A DNA stretch of 64,000 nucleotides from Pseudomonas sp. PDM18 (GTDB taxonomy: Bacteria > Pseudomonadota > Gammaproteobacteria > Pseudomonadales > Pseudomonadaceae), in NCBI RefSeq assembly GCF_014852585.1, contig NZ_JACVBX010000008.1, positions 124,001 to 188,000 on the forward strand. Direction: 5' to 3'. Positions within the stretch are counted from its first letter, which is position 1, and every line of letters begins with the position of its first letter. This document shows positions 19,501 to 29,149 of this stretch, one piece after another. A model generated the notes under the pieces. It saw only the letters and a list, made by a program, of their open reading frames with translations, had not been told where the DNA came from and searched no databases. Both the position numbers and the translations under genes were made by a program.

Positions 19501-21780
19501 TCAGGCCTGGATGGTCGCGGCCGGGTTGATCACACGCCCCAACCCAAGGTTGCGCAGGGCCAGGTGCAGCGAGCTGTGGATAACTTGCGGGTTGTCGAAG
19601 GTCATCAACTGGCTGAGCAGTTCGCGAGCCCTGGACAAGGTCATCTGGCGCAACAGCCATTTCACCTTGGGCAAGTTCGTGGCGTTCATCGACAGGGAAT
19701 CGAAGCCCATGGCCATCAGCAGCACGGCGGCCGCCGGATCACCGGCCATTTCACCGCAGATGCTCACCGGCTTGCCTTCAGCGTGGGAGTCATCGACCAC
19801 CTTCTTCAGCGCCTGCAGCACGGCCGGGTGCAAGTAATCGTAAAGGTCGGCGACGCGCGGGTTGTTGCGGTCCACGGCCAGCAGGTACTGGGTCAGGTCG
19901 TTGGAGCCGACCGAGAGGAAATCCACCTGGCGCGCCAGTTCGCGGGTCTGGTACACGGCCGCGGGGATCTCCACCATCATGCCGATTGGCGGCATGGGGA
20001 TGTCGACGCCTTCGTCGCGCACTTCGCCCCAGGCACGGTGGATCAGGTGCAGCGCCTCTTCCAGCTCGTGGGTGCCGGAGATCATCGGCAGCAGGATGCG
20101 CAGGTTGTCCAGGCCTTCACTGGCCTTGAGCATGGCGCGGGTCTGCACCAGGAAGATTTCCGGGTGGTCGAGGGTAACGCGGATACCGCGCCAGCCGAGG
20201 AAGGGGTTGTCTTCCTTGATCGGGAAGTAAGACAGCGCCTTGTCGCCACCGATGTCCAGGGTGCGCATGGTCACCGGCAGCGGATGGAAGGCGGAGAGCT
20301 GCTCGCGGTAAATGGCGAGCTGTTCCTTCTCGCTGGGGAAGCGGTCGTTGATCATGAACGGGACTTCGGTGCGATACAGACCGACACCTTCAGCGCCGCG
20401 CTCCTGGGCGCGCGCCACGTCCGCCAGCAGGCCGGTGTTGACCCACAGCGGCATGCGATGGCCGTCCAGCGTCTCACAGGGCAGCTCGCGCAGCGCGGCC
20501 AGGCCCTTGCTCAGTTCCTTCTCTTCGGCGACCACTTCGCCGTACTGCTTGACCAGCTGCGGCGACGGGTTGGTGTAGATCTCGCCGTGGTAGCCGTCGA
20601 CGATCAGGTCGATGCCGTCAACCTTGGAATACGGCAGGTCAACCGCGCCCATGACGGTCGGGATGCCCATGGCGCGGGCGAGGATAGCGACGTGGGAGTT
20701 GCCCGAGCCGAGTACCGAAATCAGGCCCACCAGTTTGCCTTCCGGCACTTCACCAAGCATGGCCGGCGACAGTTCCTCGCTGACGATGATGGTCTGGTCG
20801 GGGTAGGTCAGTGACTGCTTACGCTCTTCCTGGAGGTACGCCAGGATGCGCCGGCCGATGTCCTTCACGTCCGATGCACGCTCGCGCAGGTAGGCGTCGT
20901 CCATCAGTTCGAAGCGCTGCACGTGCTCCATGACCACCTGGCGCAGGGCGCCCTGTGCCCACTGACCGGTGCGGATGATGCGCTTGACCTCGAGGCCGAT
21001 GGAGGCATCGTCGAGCATCATCAGGTAGACGTCGAACAGAGCGCGCTCTTCCTTGCGCAGCTGGGTAGCCAGCTTGCTGGAGAGATTGCGCATGTCCTCG
21101 CGGACCGATTCCAGCGCCTGCTTGAAGCGCTCGACCTCGGCCTCGACGTCGTCGATGGGTTTGTCCGGGACTACTTCAAGGTCGGCCGGCGGCAGCACCA
21201 CCACCGCCTTGCCCACGGCCACGCCGGGGGCGCCGGGGACGCCGACGAACTTGGCTTCGCTGATGCCCTTGCCCATCTTGCCCAGGCCGCGGATCGAACC
21301 GGTGGCTTCGGCGTGGGCGATAACACCGGCGAGCTGAGCGCTCATGGTGACGAGGAAGGCTTCCTCGCCCTCGTCGAACTGGCGCTTTTCCTTCTGCTGC
21401 ACGACCAGAACGCCCATCACCCGACGGTGGTGGATGATTGGCGCGCCGAGGAAGGAGGCATAGCGTTCCTCGCCGGTCTCGGCGAAGTAGCGGTAACGGG
21501 GGTGTTCGGAGGCGTTCTCGAGGTTCAGCGGCTCTTCGCGGGTGCCGACCAGGCCGACCAGGCCCTCGTTCGGCGCCATGCTGACCTTGCCGATGGAGCG
21601 CTTGTTCAGACCCTCGGTGGCCATCAGCACGAAGCGGTTGCTCTCCGGGTCGAGCAGGTAGACCGAGCACACCTGGCTGCCCATGGCCTCCTTGACCCGC
21701 AGCACAATGATGCCCAGCGCCGCCTTGAGGTCCTTGGCGGAGTTCACTTCCTGGACGATCTTACGCAGCGTGTTGAGCAT
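19501..21780 (-). CDS. ptsP: Phosphoenolpyruvate-protein phosphotransferase PtsP (EI-Ntr)
   Basis: Enzyme I of the nitrogen phosphotransferase system, which passes phosphate from PEP to NPr. The 759 residues consist of an N-terminal GAF domain (about 5-160) and an EI N-domain with phospho-His363 in GNSHVAILARAMG. A PEP-binding TIM barrel follows, with RTEVPFM and the C-terminal GEMAGDP. It lies 31 bp after rppH on the same strand and is likely co-transcribed, as in other gammaproteobacteria. In Pseudomonas it affects virulence and pyocyanin control. Confidence 0.96.
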   Translation of the reverse strand: MLNTLRKIVQEVNSAKDLKAALGIIVLRVKEAMGSQVCSVYLLDPESNRFVLMATEGLNKRSIGKVSMAPNEGLVGLVGTREEPLNLENASEHPRYRYFAETGEERYASFLGAPIIHHRRVMGVLVVQQKEKRQFDEGEEAFLVTMSAQLAGVIAHAEATGSIRGLGKMGKGISEAKFVGVPGAPGVAVGKAVVVLPPADLEVVPDKPIDDVEAEVERFKQALESVREDMRNLSSKLATQLRKEERALFDVYLMMLDDASIGLEVKRIIRTGQWAQGALRQVVMEHVQRFELMDDAYLRERASDVKDIGRRILAYLQEERKQSLTYPDQTIIVSEELSPAMLGEVPEGKLVGLISVLGSGNSHVAILARAMGIPTVMGAVDLPYSKVDGIDLIVDGYHGEIYTNPSPQLVKQYGEVVAEEKELSKGLAALRELPCETLDGHRMPLWVNTGLLADVARAQERGAEGVGLYRTEVPFMINDRFPSEKEQLAIYREQLSAFHPLPVTMRTLDIGGDKALSYFPIKEDNPFLGWRGIRVTLDHPEIFLVQTRAMLKASEGLDNLRILLPMISGTHELEEALHLIHRAWGEVRDEGVDIPMPPIGMMVEIPAAVYQTRELARQVDFLSVGSNDLTQYLLAVDRNNPRVADLYDYLHPAVLQALKKVVDDSHAEGKPVSICGEMAGDPAAAVLLMAMGFDSLSMNATNLPKVKWLLRQMTLSRARELLSQLMTFDNPQVIHSSLHLALRNLGLGRVINPAATIQA

Positions 21781-21811
21781 GGCGTGGGGGTCTAACTCCT
21801 TGAACTTCGTG

Positions 21812-22291
21812 CTAGTCGCGCGCCAGCAGGCGCGGTGCCAATTCCTTCAGAGCCCGGCGGTAGACCTCGCGCTTGAAGGTCACGACCTGGCCCAGCGGGT
21901 ACCAGTAGCTCACCCATTTCCAGCCGTCGAATTCGGGCTTACCGGTCACATCCATGCGCACCCGGCTTTCCTCGCCGGTCAGGCGCAGAAGGAACCACTT
22001 CTGTTTCTGCCCGATACACAGCGGCTGGCTGTTGGTACGCACCAGGCGTTGCGGCAGGCGGTAACGCAGCCAGCCCCGGGTACAGGCGAGGATCTTGACG
22101 TCCTGCTCTTCCAGGCCGACTTCTTCGTTCAGTTCGCGGTACAGCGCTTCCTCAGGGGTTTCTCGGGCGTTGATGCCGCCCTGGGGAAATTGCCAGGCTT
22201 CCTGGTTGATGCGCCGTGCCCACAGTACCTGTCCGACATCGTTGCAAAGGATGATGCCGACATTGGGGCGAAAACCATCGGGATCGATCAC
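21812..22291 (-). CDS. rppH: RNA pyrophosphohydrolase (Nudix)
   Basis: Removes pyrophosphate from triphosphorylated RNA 5' ends and so starts mRNA decay. The 159-residue protein has the Nudix box [21 protein letters not shown]. The start is GTG at 22291, giving [13 protein letters not shown], the exact family N-terminus and length. GAGGA lies upstream in the right place. Upstream ATG codons in the same frame would add an unrelated extension and are rejected. It precedes ptsP by 31 bp. Confidence 0.96.
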   Translation of the reverse strand: MIDPDGFRPNVGIILCNDVGQVLWARRINQEAWQFPQGGINARETPEEALYRELNEEVGLEEQDVKILACTRGWLRYRLPQRLVRTNSQPLCIGQKQKWFLLRLTGEESRVRMDVTGKPEFDGWKWVSYWYPLGQVVTFKREVYRRALKELAPRLLARD

Positions 22292-22438
22292 GGCGGTACA
22301 TCCTCGAAATCGCGTGTGCCCGCATTGTTCCACAAAGCTTGTGACAGCGGCAACGCGGGCTGCGGCGTCCTGTGCCGGGTGCGCAAAAGCCGTTACTCTA
22401 GGCGACTTTTCCGTATTGGCAACTGGCGGTAACTCATC

Positions 22439-23095
22439 GTGCGACTGGCTCTCTTCGATCTCGACAACACCCTTCTGGCCGGCGACAGCGACCACAGCTG
22501 GGGCGAATGGCTGTGCCAGCGCGGGCTGGTGGACGCCGGCGAGTACCAGGCGCGCAATGATGCCTTCTATGCCGACTACATGGCCGGCACCCTCGACGTG
22601 TTCGCCTACCAGGCCTTCACCCAGGCGATCCTGGGCCGCAACAGCCTCGACCAGCTGGACACCTGGCACCGCCAGTTCATGCAGGACGTCATCGAGCCCA
22701 TCGTCCTGGCCAAGGGCGAGGCCCTGCTGGCCGAGCACCGCGCCGCGGGCGACAAGCTGGTGATCATCACCGCCACCAACCGCTTCGTCACCGGCCCGAT
22801 TGCTGCGCGCCTGGGCGTGGAGACCCTGATCGCCACCGAATGCGAGATGCTCGATGGCCTCTACACCGGTCGTACCTGTGACGTGCCCTGCTTCCAGGGC
22901 GGCAAGGTGACCCGCCTCAATCGCTGGCTCGACGAGACCGGCCTGAAGCTGGACGACGCCTACTTCTACAGCGACTCGCGCAACGACCTGCCGCTGCTGG
23001 AGCTGGTGGCAAACCCGGTGGCCGTCGACCCAGACGACACCCTGCGCGCCGTCGCCCTTGAGCGCGGCTGGCCGGTGATCAGCCTGCGCGGCTGA
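22439..23095 (+). CDS. HAD-superfamily phosphatase (PSPase-like, HAD-IB)
   Basis: A 218-residue haloacid-dehalogenase hydrolase. Motif I FDLDNTLL (DxDxT-type with Asp nucleophile and Asp+2) is near the N-terminus, motif II is IITATN, and motif III/IV is [10 protein letters not shown]. It belongs to the phosphoserine-phosphatase-like group that includes histidinol-phosphatase-type enzymes; the substrate is not determined. The start is GTG at 22439. It is divergent from rppH with about 147 bp between starts. Confidence 0.88.
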   Translation: MRLALFDLDNTLLAGDSDHSWGEWLCQRGLVDAGEYQARNDAFYADYMAGTLDVFAYQAFTQAILGRNSLDQLDTWHRQFMQDVIEPIVLAKGEALLAEHRAAGDKLVIITATNRFVTGPIAARLGVETLIATECEMLDGLYTGRTCDVPCFQGGKVTRLNRWLDETGLKLDDAYFYSDSRNDLPLLELVANPVAVDPDDTLRAVALERGWPVISLRG

Positions 23096-23141
23096 GCGCT
23101 CGTCAACGTGCGCTGAGGGCCCACCAACCCGCGCTGAGGGC

Positions 23142-23609
23142 TCAGAAGTCCTTGTTCACCATCAGGTAGAAGATCGCCAGAAAGGCCAGGAACGCCGGCC
23201 AGCCCAGGGCGAACCACCAGCGCATATAGAGGAAGGCCCTGGGCGGCAGCGCTGCACCACCGCAGTGCGCCGCCTCGGCCATGTCGCGCACGCGGATCTG
23301 CAGCCAGACCACCGGCAGCCAGCAGACACCGGCGAACACATAGAGCGCCAGGCTCCACAGCAGCCAGCCCGAATCCAGCGGCCAGCCCGCCATGTGCGCC
23401 AGAGCGATGCCGCTCAGCGGCTGGAATACCGCGGTGGTGGCGATGAACAGCCAGTCGGCGGTGACCAGATGGCGGAAGGTGATGCGGATGGCTTCCAGGT
23501 TGCCGCTGCGCCAGGCACGCCAGCTGTAGTAGGCCGAGCCCAGCCCGGTGCCGAACAGCAGCGTGGAAGACAGGATATGAAGGGTCTTGAGCAGCAGGTA
23601 GAGGTTCAC
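23142..23609 (-). CDS. DUF2269 membrane protein (copy 1)
   Basis: A 155-residue integral membrane protein with four predicted helices, matching the DUF2269 family ([19 protein letters not shown] at the N-terminus, RVRDMA near the C-terminus). It lies 10 bp after a paralogue on the same strand, so the two are co-transcribed. No function is known for the family. The shared layout and conserved Trp/Arg/His residues suggest a membrane heme or redox component, but this is weak inference. Confidence 0.8.
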   Translation of the reverse strand: MNLYLLLKTLHILSSTLLFGTGLGSAYYSWRAWRSGNLEAIRITFRHLVTADWLFIATTAVFQPLSGIALAHMAGWPLDSGWLLWSLALYVFAGVCWLPVVWLQIRVRDMAEAAHCGGAALPPRAFLYMRWWFALGWPAFLAFLAIFYLMVNKDF

Positions 23610-23619
23610 GCGGTGGGCA

Positions 23620-24087
23620 TCACACCGGTTTGCTGATCATCAGCACCAGGATGGCGATCACGCACAGCAGCGCGAGCGCGAAGAAGCCCAGGCCGAACTT
23701 CCACTGCCGCGCGGCGCCAGCGGAGATCGGCTCGCCACTGCTCTGCGCCACCAGCGCCAGGTCGCGGATGCGCCACAGGCGGGTGGTGAACAGCAGCCAG
23801 AAGATAGTCGCGACGATCAGCAGGCAGGCGCTGCCCAGCAGCCAGGTCTGCCCCAGCGGCCAGCCGACGGTCTGCACCATGCGATAGCCGGTGACCGGCA
23901 GGCTGGCGACGCTGCCGGCCACCAGCACCCAACCGATCAGGCCGATGCGCTGCAATGCCTTGGCGATCACCCCGGCGTCGCCGCCACGCCAGCTGCGCCA
24001 GCCGTACCAGGCCAGGCCGATGATGGCCAGGAACGGCAGCACCGCGGCGATGCCGTGGAGGATGCGGAAGGTCTGCAGGCTTTCCAT
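23620..24087 (-). CDS. DUF2269 membrane protein (copy 2)
   Basis: A 155-residue, four-helix membrane protein paralogous to the downstream gene. The shared pattern is an N-terminal LHGIAAVLPFLAIIGLAWYGWRS, a central GYRMVQTVGWPL and a C-terminal RLWRIRDLA. The paralogue has [33 protein letters not shown] and QIRVRDMA at the same positions. It is the first gene of a two-gene unit lying between ilvA and the HAD phosphatase gene. Function unknown. Confidence 0.78.
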   Translation of the reverse strand: MESLQTFRILHGIAAVLPFLAIIGLAWYGWRSWRGGDAGVIAKALQRIGLIGWVLVAGSVASLPVTGYRMVQTVGWPLGQTWLLGSACLLIVATIFWLLFTTRLWRIRDLALVAQSSGEPISAGAARQWKFGLGFFALALLCVIAILVLMISKPV

Positions 24088-24156
24088 TTCAATTCCCTGT
24101 GAAGAAGGCGGCGTTCCGACAAGCCTAGCAGCAGTCGCGCCGCCCCTGCCCGATCC

Positions 24157-25671
24157 TCAGCCGAGGAACAGGCGGTAGGCCGGGTTGTCCGTCTCGTCCC
24201 AGTAGGGGTAGCCGATCTCTTCCAGCGCGGCCGCCACCAGGTGACGCTCGTCTTCCGGCACCTGCAGGCCCGCGACCACGCGACCATCGGCCGCGCCGTG
24301 GTTGCGGTAGTGGAACAGGGTGATGTTCCAGCGCCCGCCCAGGCGGTTGAGGAAGTTGAACAGCGCGCCGGGCCGCTCGGGGAACTCGAAGCGGAACACC
24401 TGCTCGCCGGAGACGCGCGGCGAATGGCCGCCGACCATGTGGCGGATGTGCAGCTTGGCCAGTTCGTTGTCGGTCAGGTCCAGTACCGGGAAGCCCTGCT
24501 CCTGCAACTGCTGCACCAGTGCGGCGCGCGGGTCGTTCTCCGGGTGCGTCTGCACGCCGACGAAGATGTGCGCTTCGCTGTCGGTGTTGTAGCGGTAGTT
24601 GAACTCGGTGATCTGGCGCTTGCCAATAGCCTCGCAGAAGGCCTTGAAGCTGCCCGGACGCTCGGGGATGGTCACCGCGATGATCGCTTCGCGCTTCTCG
24701 CCCAGCTCCGCACGCTCGGCCACGTGGCGCAGGCGATCGAAGTTGATGTTGGCGCCCGAATCGATGGCGACCAGGGTCTCGCCCTTCACGCCTTCGCGCT
24801 CGACGTACCGCTTGATCCCGGCCACCGCCAGCGCGCCGGCGGGCTCGGTGATCGAACGGGTGTCGTCGTAGATGTCCTTGATCGCAGCGCAGATCTCGTC
24901 GGTGCTGACGGTGATCACTTCATCGACATGGTCCTTGCACAGCTCGAAGTTGTGCTTGCCGATCTGCGCCACGGCCACGCCGTCGGCGAACAGCCCGACC
25001 TGGCCTAGCACCACGCGCTCGCCGGCGGCCATGGCGGCCTGCAGGCAGTTGGAGTCGTCCGGCTCGACGCCGATGACTTTGATTTCCGGGCGCAGGTATT
25101 TGACGTACGCTGCGATGCCGGAGATCAAGCCGCCGCCGCCGACCGGCACGAAGATCGCGTCGATGCGGCCGGGGTTCTGGCGGAGGATTTCCATGGCGAC
25201 GGTGCCCTGGCCGGCGATCACGTCCGGATCGTCATAGGGGTGGATGTAGACGTAGCCCTTTTCTTCCACCAGCTTCAGCGAGTGCGCCAGCGCGTCGGGG
25301 AAGGCGTCACCGTGCAGCACGGCCTTGCCGCCACGGGCGCGTACGCCCTGGACCTTCAGCTCTGGCGTGGTGCGCGGCATCACGATGGTGGCCTTGATGC
25401 CCAGCTCGCGGGCGGCCAGCGCCACGCCCTGGGCATGGTTGCCGGCGGAGGCAGTGACCACGCCGCGGGCGAGTTCTTCCGGGCTCAACTGCGCCAGCTT
25501 GTTGTAGGCGCCGCGAATCTTGAAGGAGAACACCGGCTGCAGGTCTTCGCGTTTCAGCAGAATCTGGTTGCCCAGCCGCTCGGAGAGTTGGCGGGCGGGC
25601 TGCAGGGGCGTTTCCACGGCAACGTCGTAGACACGCGAGGTGAGGATCTTCTTGACGTAGTGTTCGAGCAT
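24157..25671 (-). CDS. ilvA: Threonine ammonia-lyase, biosynthetic
   Basis: PLP enzyme that deaminates threonine to 2-oxobutanoate, the first step of isoleucine synthesis. The 504-residue protein has the catalytic Lys51 in SFKIRGAYNKL, the glycine-rich GGGGLISG phosphate loop, and two C-terminal ACT-like regulatory modules for isoleucine/valine control. The frame is open upstream, but the ATG at 25671 gives the conserved start MLEHYVKKIL and the known length. It is divergent from rpiA with about 200 bp between. Confidence 0.96.
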   Translation of the reverse strand: MLEHYVKKILTSRVYDVAVETPLQPARQLSERLGNQILLKREDLQPVFSFKIRGAYNKLAQLSPEELARGVVTASAGNHAQGVALAARELGIKATIVMPRTTPELKVQGVRARGGKAVLHGDAFPDALAHSLKLVEEKGYVYIHPYDDPDVIAGQGTVAMEILRQNPGRIDAIFVPVGGGGLISGIAAYVKYLRPEIKVIGVEPDDSNCLQAAMAAGERVVLGQVGLFADGVAVAQIGKHNFELCKDHVDEVITVSTDEICAAIKDIYDDTRSITEPAGALAVAGIKRYVEREGVKGETLVAIDSGANINFDRLRHVAERAELGEKREAIIAVTIPERPGSFKAFCEAIGKRQITEFNYRYNTDSEAHIFVGVQTHPENDPRAALVQQLQEQGFPVLDLTDNELAKLHIRHMVGGHSPRVSGEQVFRFEFPERPGALFNFLNRLGGRWNITLFHYRNHGAADGRVVAGLQVPEDERHLVAAALEEIGYPYWDETDNPAYRLFLG

Positions 25672-25872
25672 CGGAAGGGCTATATCGGCGGCTTTTCGAG
25701 GAACCGCGAGTCTACTCCAGCCGGCGCGGCGCGGGCCACCGAACAATCCGCGCGCAGATGACCATAACAGTTGCCCGGCGGCGCAACACCGGCGTGCCGT
25801 CGACCGCTATAATCCGCCCTTTCGACCACTCTCCGGCGCCGTTGCGCCCACCCAGGTAAGAAGACTCCCGCC

Positions 25873-26544
25873 ATGAACCAGGATCAGCTCAAGCAGGCTG
25901 TGGCCCAGGCCGCCGTCGACCACATCCTTCCGCACCTCGACAGCAAGAGCATCGTCGGCGTGGGCACCGGCTCCACCGCCAACTTCTTCATCGACCTGCT
26001 GGCCAAGCACAAGGCCGAGTTCGACGGTGCCGTGGCCAGCTCCGAAGCCACCGCCCAGCGCCTGAAAGGCCACGGCATCCCGGTCTACGACCTGAACACC
26101 GTCAGCGAGCTGGAGTTCTACGTGGACGGCGCCGACGAGACCAACGAGCGCCTGGAACTGATCAAGGGCGGCGGCGCCGCGCTGACCCGCGAAAAGATCG
26201 TCGCCGCGGTGGCCAAGGAATTCATCTGCATCGCCGACGCCAGCAAGCTGGTACCGATGCTCGGCGGCTTCCCGCTGCCGGTGGAAGTCATCCCCATGGC
26301 CCGCAGCCACGTGGCGCGCCAGCTGGTGAAGTTGGGCGGCGACCCGGTGTACCGCGAGGGCGTGCTGACCGACAACGGCAACATCATCCTCGACGTGCAC
26401 AACCTGCGCATCGACAGCCCGGTACAACTGGAAGCGGCGATCAACAACATCGTCGGCGTGGTCACCAACGGCCTGTTCGCCGCGCGCCCGGCCGACCTGC
26501 TGCTGCTGGGCACCGCCGAAGGTGTGAAGACCCTCAAGGTCTGA
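25873..26544 (+). CDS. rpiA: Ribose-5-phosphate isomerase A
   Basis: Interconverts ribose 5-phosphate and ribulose 5-phosphate in the pentose phosphate pathway. The 223 residues carry the RpiA signatures: [13 protein letters not shown] near residue 30, YVDGADETN near residue 80 and the [11 protein letters not shown] catalytic segment. Full length and ordinary. It has its own promoter region shared with ilvA. Confidence 0.97.
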   Translation: MNQDQLKQAVAQAAVDHILPHLDSKSIVGVGTGSTANFFIDLLAKHKAEFDGAVASSEATAQRLKGHGIPVYDLNTVSELEFYVDGADETNERLELIKGGGAALTREKIVAAVAKEFICIADASKLVPMLGGFPLPVEVIPMARSHVARQLVKLGGDPVYREGVLTDNGNIILDVHNLRIDSPVQLEAAINNIVGVVTNGLFAARPADLLLLGTAEGVKTLKV

Positions 26545-26637
26545 TGCCCTCATGCGCCATCCGCCGGATGGCGCCTTCCAGAGCGCCCGCTGCCGTCTAC
26601 GCTGGGATGACCCAACCCTCCCGGAAGGAGATGCAGC

Positions 26638-26970
26638 ATGGCCGCCAAGTACCATCTGAAGAAGGCCAGTGATGGCCAGTTCCACTTCAACCTGCACGCC
26701 AGCAACGGCGAGATCGTCCTGACCAGCGAGCTGTACAAGGCCAAGACCTCGGCCATCGACGGCATCGAGTCGGTGCGCAAGAACTCCCAGCGCGAAGGCG
26801 CCTTCGAGGTCAATGTCGCGACCAACGGCAAGCATTATTTCGTGCTCAAGGCCACCAACGGCCAGGTCGTCGGGCAGAGCCAGATGTACGCCAGCAAGGC
26901 CACCGCCGATGCCGGCGTGGCGGCGGTCAAGCGTTACGCGCCGGAAGCCCCGATCAGCGACGACACCTGA
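26638..26970 (+). CDS. YegP family protein (tandem DUF1508)
   Basis: A 110-residue protein made of two DUF1508/YegP repeats. The first has FHFNLHASNGEIVLTSELY (about 16-34) and the second FVLKATNGQVVGQSQMY (about 68-84), each followed by KxxAxxGI/GVxxVK. GGAAGGAG precedes the ATG. Its role is not established; the family is often linked to stress and stationary phase. It stands alone between rpiA and aaaA. Confidence 0.87.
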   Translation: MAAKYHLKKASDGQFHFNLHASNGEIVLTSELYKAKTSAIDGIESVRKNSQREGAFEVNVATNGKHYFVLKATNGQVVGQSQMYASKATADAGVAAVKRYAPEAPISDDT

Positions 26971-27012
26971 TCCGCGCACCATTTCGGTGAGCGCTCCCTC
27001 ACGCTCGCTCAG

Positions 27013-27038
27013 CACGGCCGGCCTTGCCGTCGGCCGTG
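27013..27038 (+). terminator. Hairpin after the yegP-like gene
   Basis: CACGGCCG pairs perfectly with CGGCCGTG around a ten-base loop, about 43 bp after the stop. No T-tract follows, so it is a weak terminator candidate. Confidence 0.4.
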
Positions 27039-27138
27039 TATCAGCATTGTTACAGTGTCGCGACACCCTCGGTCACTGACGCGTCAAATTCCGCCCATCT
27101 CCGGCGAACCGGTCCACATCCTGCTTTCCTCCGGCCCA

Positions 27139-27157
27139 CGCATCGAAGACCGATGCG
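27139..27157 (+). promoter_or_regulatory. Hairpin in the aaaA leader
   Basis: CGCATCG pairs with CGATGCG around AAGAC, about 15 bases before the AGAGGAAA ribosome site of aaaA. A leader structure is possible. Confidence 0.3.
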
Positions 27158-27184
27158 ATTCCAATCGACACAGAGGAAAGTGCC

Positions 27185-29128
27185 GTGTTCAGACCCTTAG
27201 CCGTTGCGCTCAGCCTGGGCTGCGCTGCGCTGGCAACCGACGCCAACGCCTACGAATACGGGGAATATGCCGGGGACACCCTCGACACCCTGATCAACGA
27301 TTACCCCGGCCGCTACCGCGGCACCGCCAGCTTCGCCGGCGCCACCGCGCTGATGCAGTCGCGCCTGGGCTTCGGCTACCAGACGCAGGTTCAGGACTTC
27401 ACCTGGGCCGGCAACCGCAGCTCGCAGAACGTCATCGCCAGTGCTCCGGGCAGCAGCGGCCAGTACGTGGTCCTCGGTGCGCACTACGACACCTATTACG
27501 GCCGTCCGACCCTGCAGGGTCTGGACGACAACGGCTCGGGCGCCGCCGTACTGACTGAGATCGCCCGCAACCTGGGCGGCGTCGCCCTGGAAAACGGCCT
27601 GGAAGTGGTCGGCTTCGGCGCCGAGGAGGAAGGCCTGCGCGGTTCGCGCGCCTATGTCGCCTCACTCAGCGACGAGCAGCGTAGCAACCTGCTGGGCATG
27701 ATCAACCTAGACAGCCTGATCACCGGCGACAAGATGTACGCCCACGCCGGCTTCAACAGCGTCGACAATCCCGCGCTGGGCGCCTACCGCGACCAGCTCC
27801 TGCGCATCGCCCAGGAACTGAAGATCCCGCTGTTCACCAACCCCGGCCTCAACGAGGAATACCCTGCCGGCACCGGTTGCTGCAGTGACGGCGAAAGCTT
27901 CGAGGGCCTGAACGTCCCTGTCCTATTCATCGAGGCCACCAACTGGGAGCTGGGCGATCTCGACGGCTACGAACAAACCGACAACCCCGCCATCCCTGGC
28001 GGCGCCACCTGGCACAACCCGGCGCTGGACAACGAGCAGGTGCTCGCCGGCGCCTTCGGCCAGGAGCGCATCGACCAGCGCCTGCGCGACTTTTCGCGCC
28101 TGCTCACGCGCCTGGTGCTGGAGCTGACCAACGCCGACCTGCTTGCCTCCACCGCTTCCGGCGGTGCCATGGCCCGGCAGATGGAAGACCAGCTGCAACG
28201 CCAGCACCTGGCCCTGACCCGCCTGCATGACCGCCGCTGGCTGACCCTGCTGGGCAGCTCGCGCGCCGTCGGCAGCTTCGACGGCGCCATCGGTGTAGAA
28301 GGTGAAACCACCCCGGAAAGCGGCTTCGACATGCCCGGCGACCCGCGCTCGCACCGTGCCGGGGTGAACCTGCTGGGCGACTACCGCGCCAGCGAGGCAG
28401 TGACCGTTGGCGGCAGCCTGAGCTTCCAGCGCAGCCGCGACAACCTCGATCACAGCGCCCGCCTGGAAGCGGAAACCTGGCAACTGGGGCTCTATGGCCT
28501 GCTCAACGATGGCGGCCCGGCCTGGCTGGGCGGCGAACTGAGCGCCGGCTACGCCGACTTCGACACCAAGCGCTCGGTATACCTGAAGGCGAATAACGGC
28601 CCGGTGCTGCTCGACCAGCGTATCGACGGCGACAACAACGCCTGGTTCTGGGGCGCGCGGGTCGACGGCGGCTACGACTTCGACATCGCCGGCATCAAGA
28701 CCGGGCCGCAGGGCGGGCTGGACTTCGTGCACTACCGCATCGACGACTTCAATGAGGACGACGACCTGCGTACCGCGCTGGGCTACGAGAAGCAGGACTA
28801 CGACTCGGTGGAAGCCAGTCTCGGCTGGGGCCTGCGCGGCGAGCTGCCGTTGGGCAACCGCATGGCCGTGCAGCCCTACGCCAGCGTGCGCTGGGTGAAA
28901 GAGCTGGCCGACGGGCGCCTGGACGACATCGCGCTGACCGCCCTGGGCGATGGCCGCACCCGCGTCGCCGACCTGGGCGACGTGGACAAGGACTTCGGCC
29001 GCGCCCAGGCCGGCGCCCTGCTGGCAGTCACCGAGCAGTTGGGCGTGTTCGCCGAGGCCAACTCGCGCTTCGCCCACAGCGAAGGCAGCCAGGCGTCCTA
29101 TTCCCTCGGCGTGCAGTGGCAGTTCTGA
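27185..29128 (+). CDS. aaaA: Autotransporter aminopeptidase AaaA (M28 peptidase)
   Basis: A surface autotransporter with an arginine-preferring aminopeptidase in P. aeruginosa. The 647 residues start with a signal peptide (cleavage near ADANA, residue 22). An M28 zinc-peptidase passenger follows: GAHYDT (His100, Asp102), LDDNGSG (Asp114) and the Glu-rich GAEEEG (147-149). The C-terminal beta-barrel (about 370-647) ends in the aromatic GVQWQF. The start is GTG at 27185 after AGAGGAAA, giving the same length as the PAO1 protein. It has a 214-bp upstream region. It is convergent with carP. Confidence 0.93.
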   Translation: MFRPLAVALSLGCAALATDANAYEYGEYAGDTLDTLINDYPGRYRGTASFAGATALMQSRLGFGYQTQVQDFTWAGNRSSQNVIASAPGSSGQYVVLGAHYDTYYGRPTLQGLDDNGSGAAVLTEIARNLGGVALENGLEVVGFGAEEEGLRGSRAYVASLSDEQRSNLLGMINLDSLITGDKMYAHAGFNSVDNPALGAYRDQLLRIAQELKIPLFTNPGLNEEYPAGTGCCSDGESFEGLNVPVLFIEATNWELGDLDGYEQTDNPAIPGGATWHNPALDNEQVLAGAFGQERIDQRLRDFSRLLTRLVLELTNADLLASTASGGAMARQMEDQLQRQHLALTRLHDRRWLTLLGSSRAVGSFDGAIGVEGETTPESGFDMPGDPRSHRAGVNLLGDYRASEAVTVGGSLSFQRSRDNLDHSARLEAETWQLGLYGLLNDGGPAWLGGELSAGYADFDTKRSVYLKANNGPVLLDQRIDGDNNAWFWGARVDGGYDFDIAGIKTGPQGGLDFVHYRIDDFNEDDDLRTALGYEKQDYDSVEASLGWGLRGELPLGNRMAVQPYASVRWVKELADGRLDDIALTALGDGRTRVADLGDVDKDFGRAQAGALLAVTEQLGVFAEANSRFAHSEGSQASYSLGVQWQF

Positions 29129-29149
29129 TCGCCTGAGTGCGAGGCGCCT

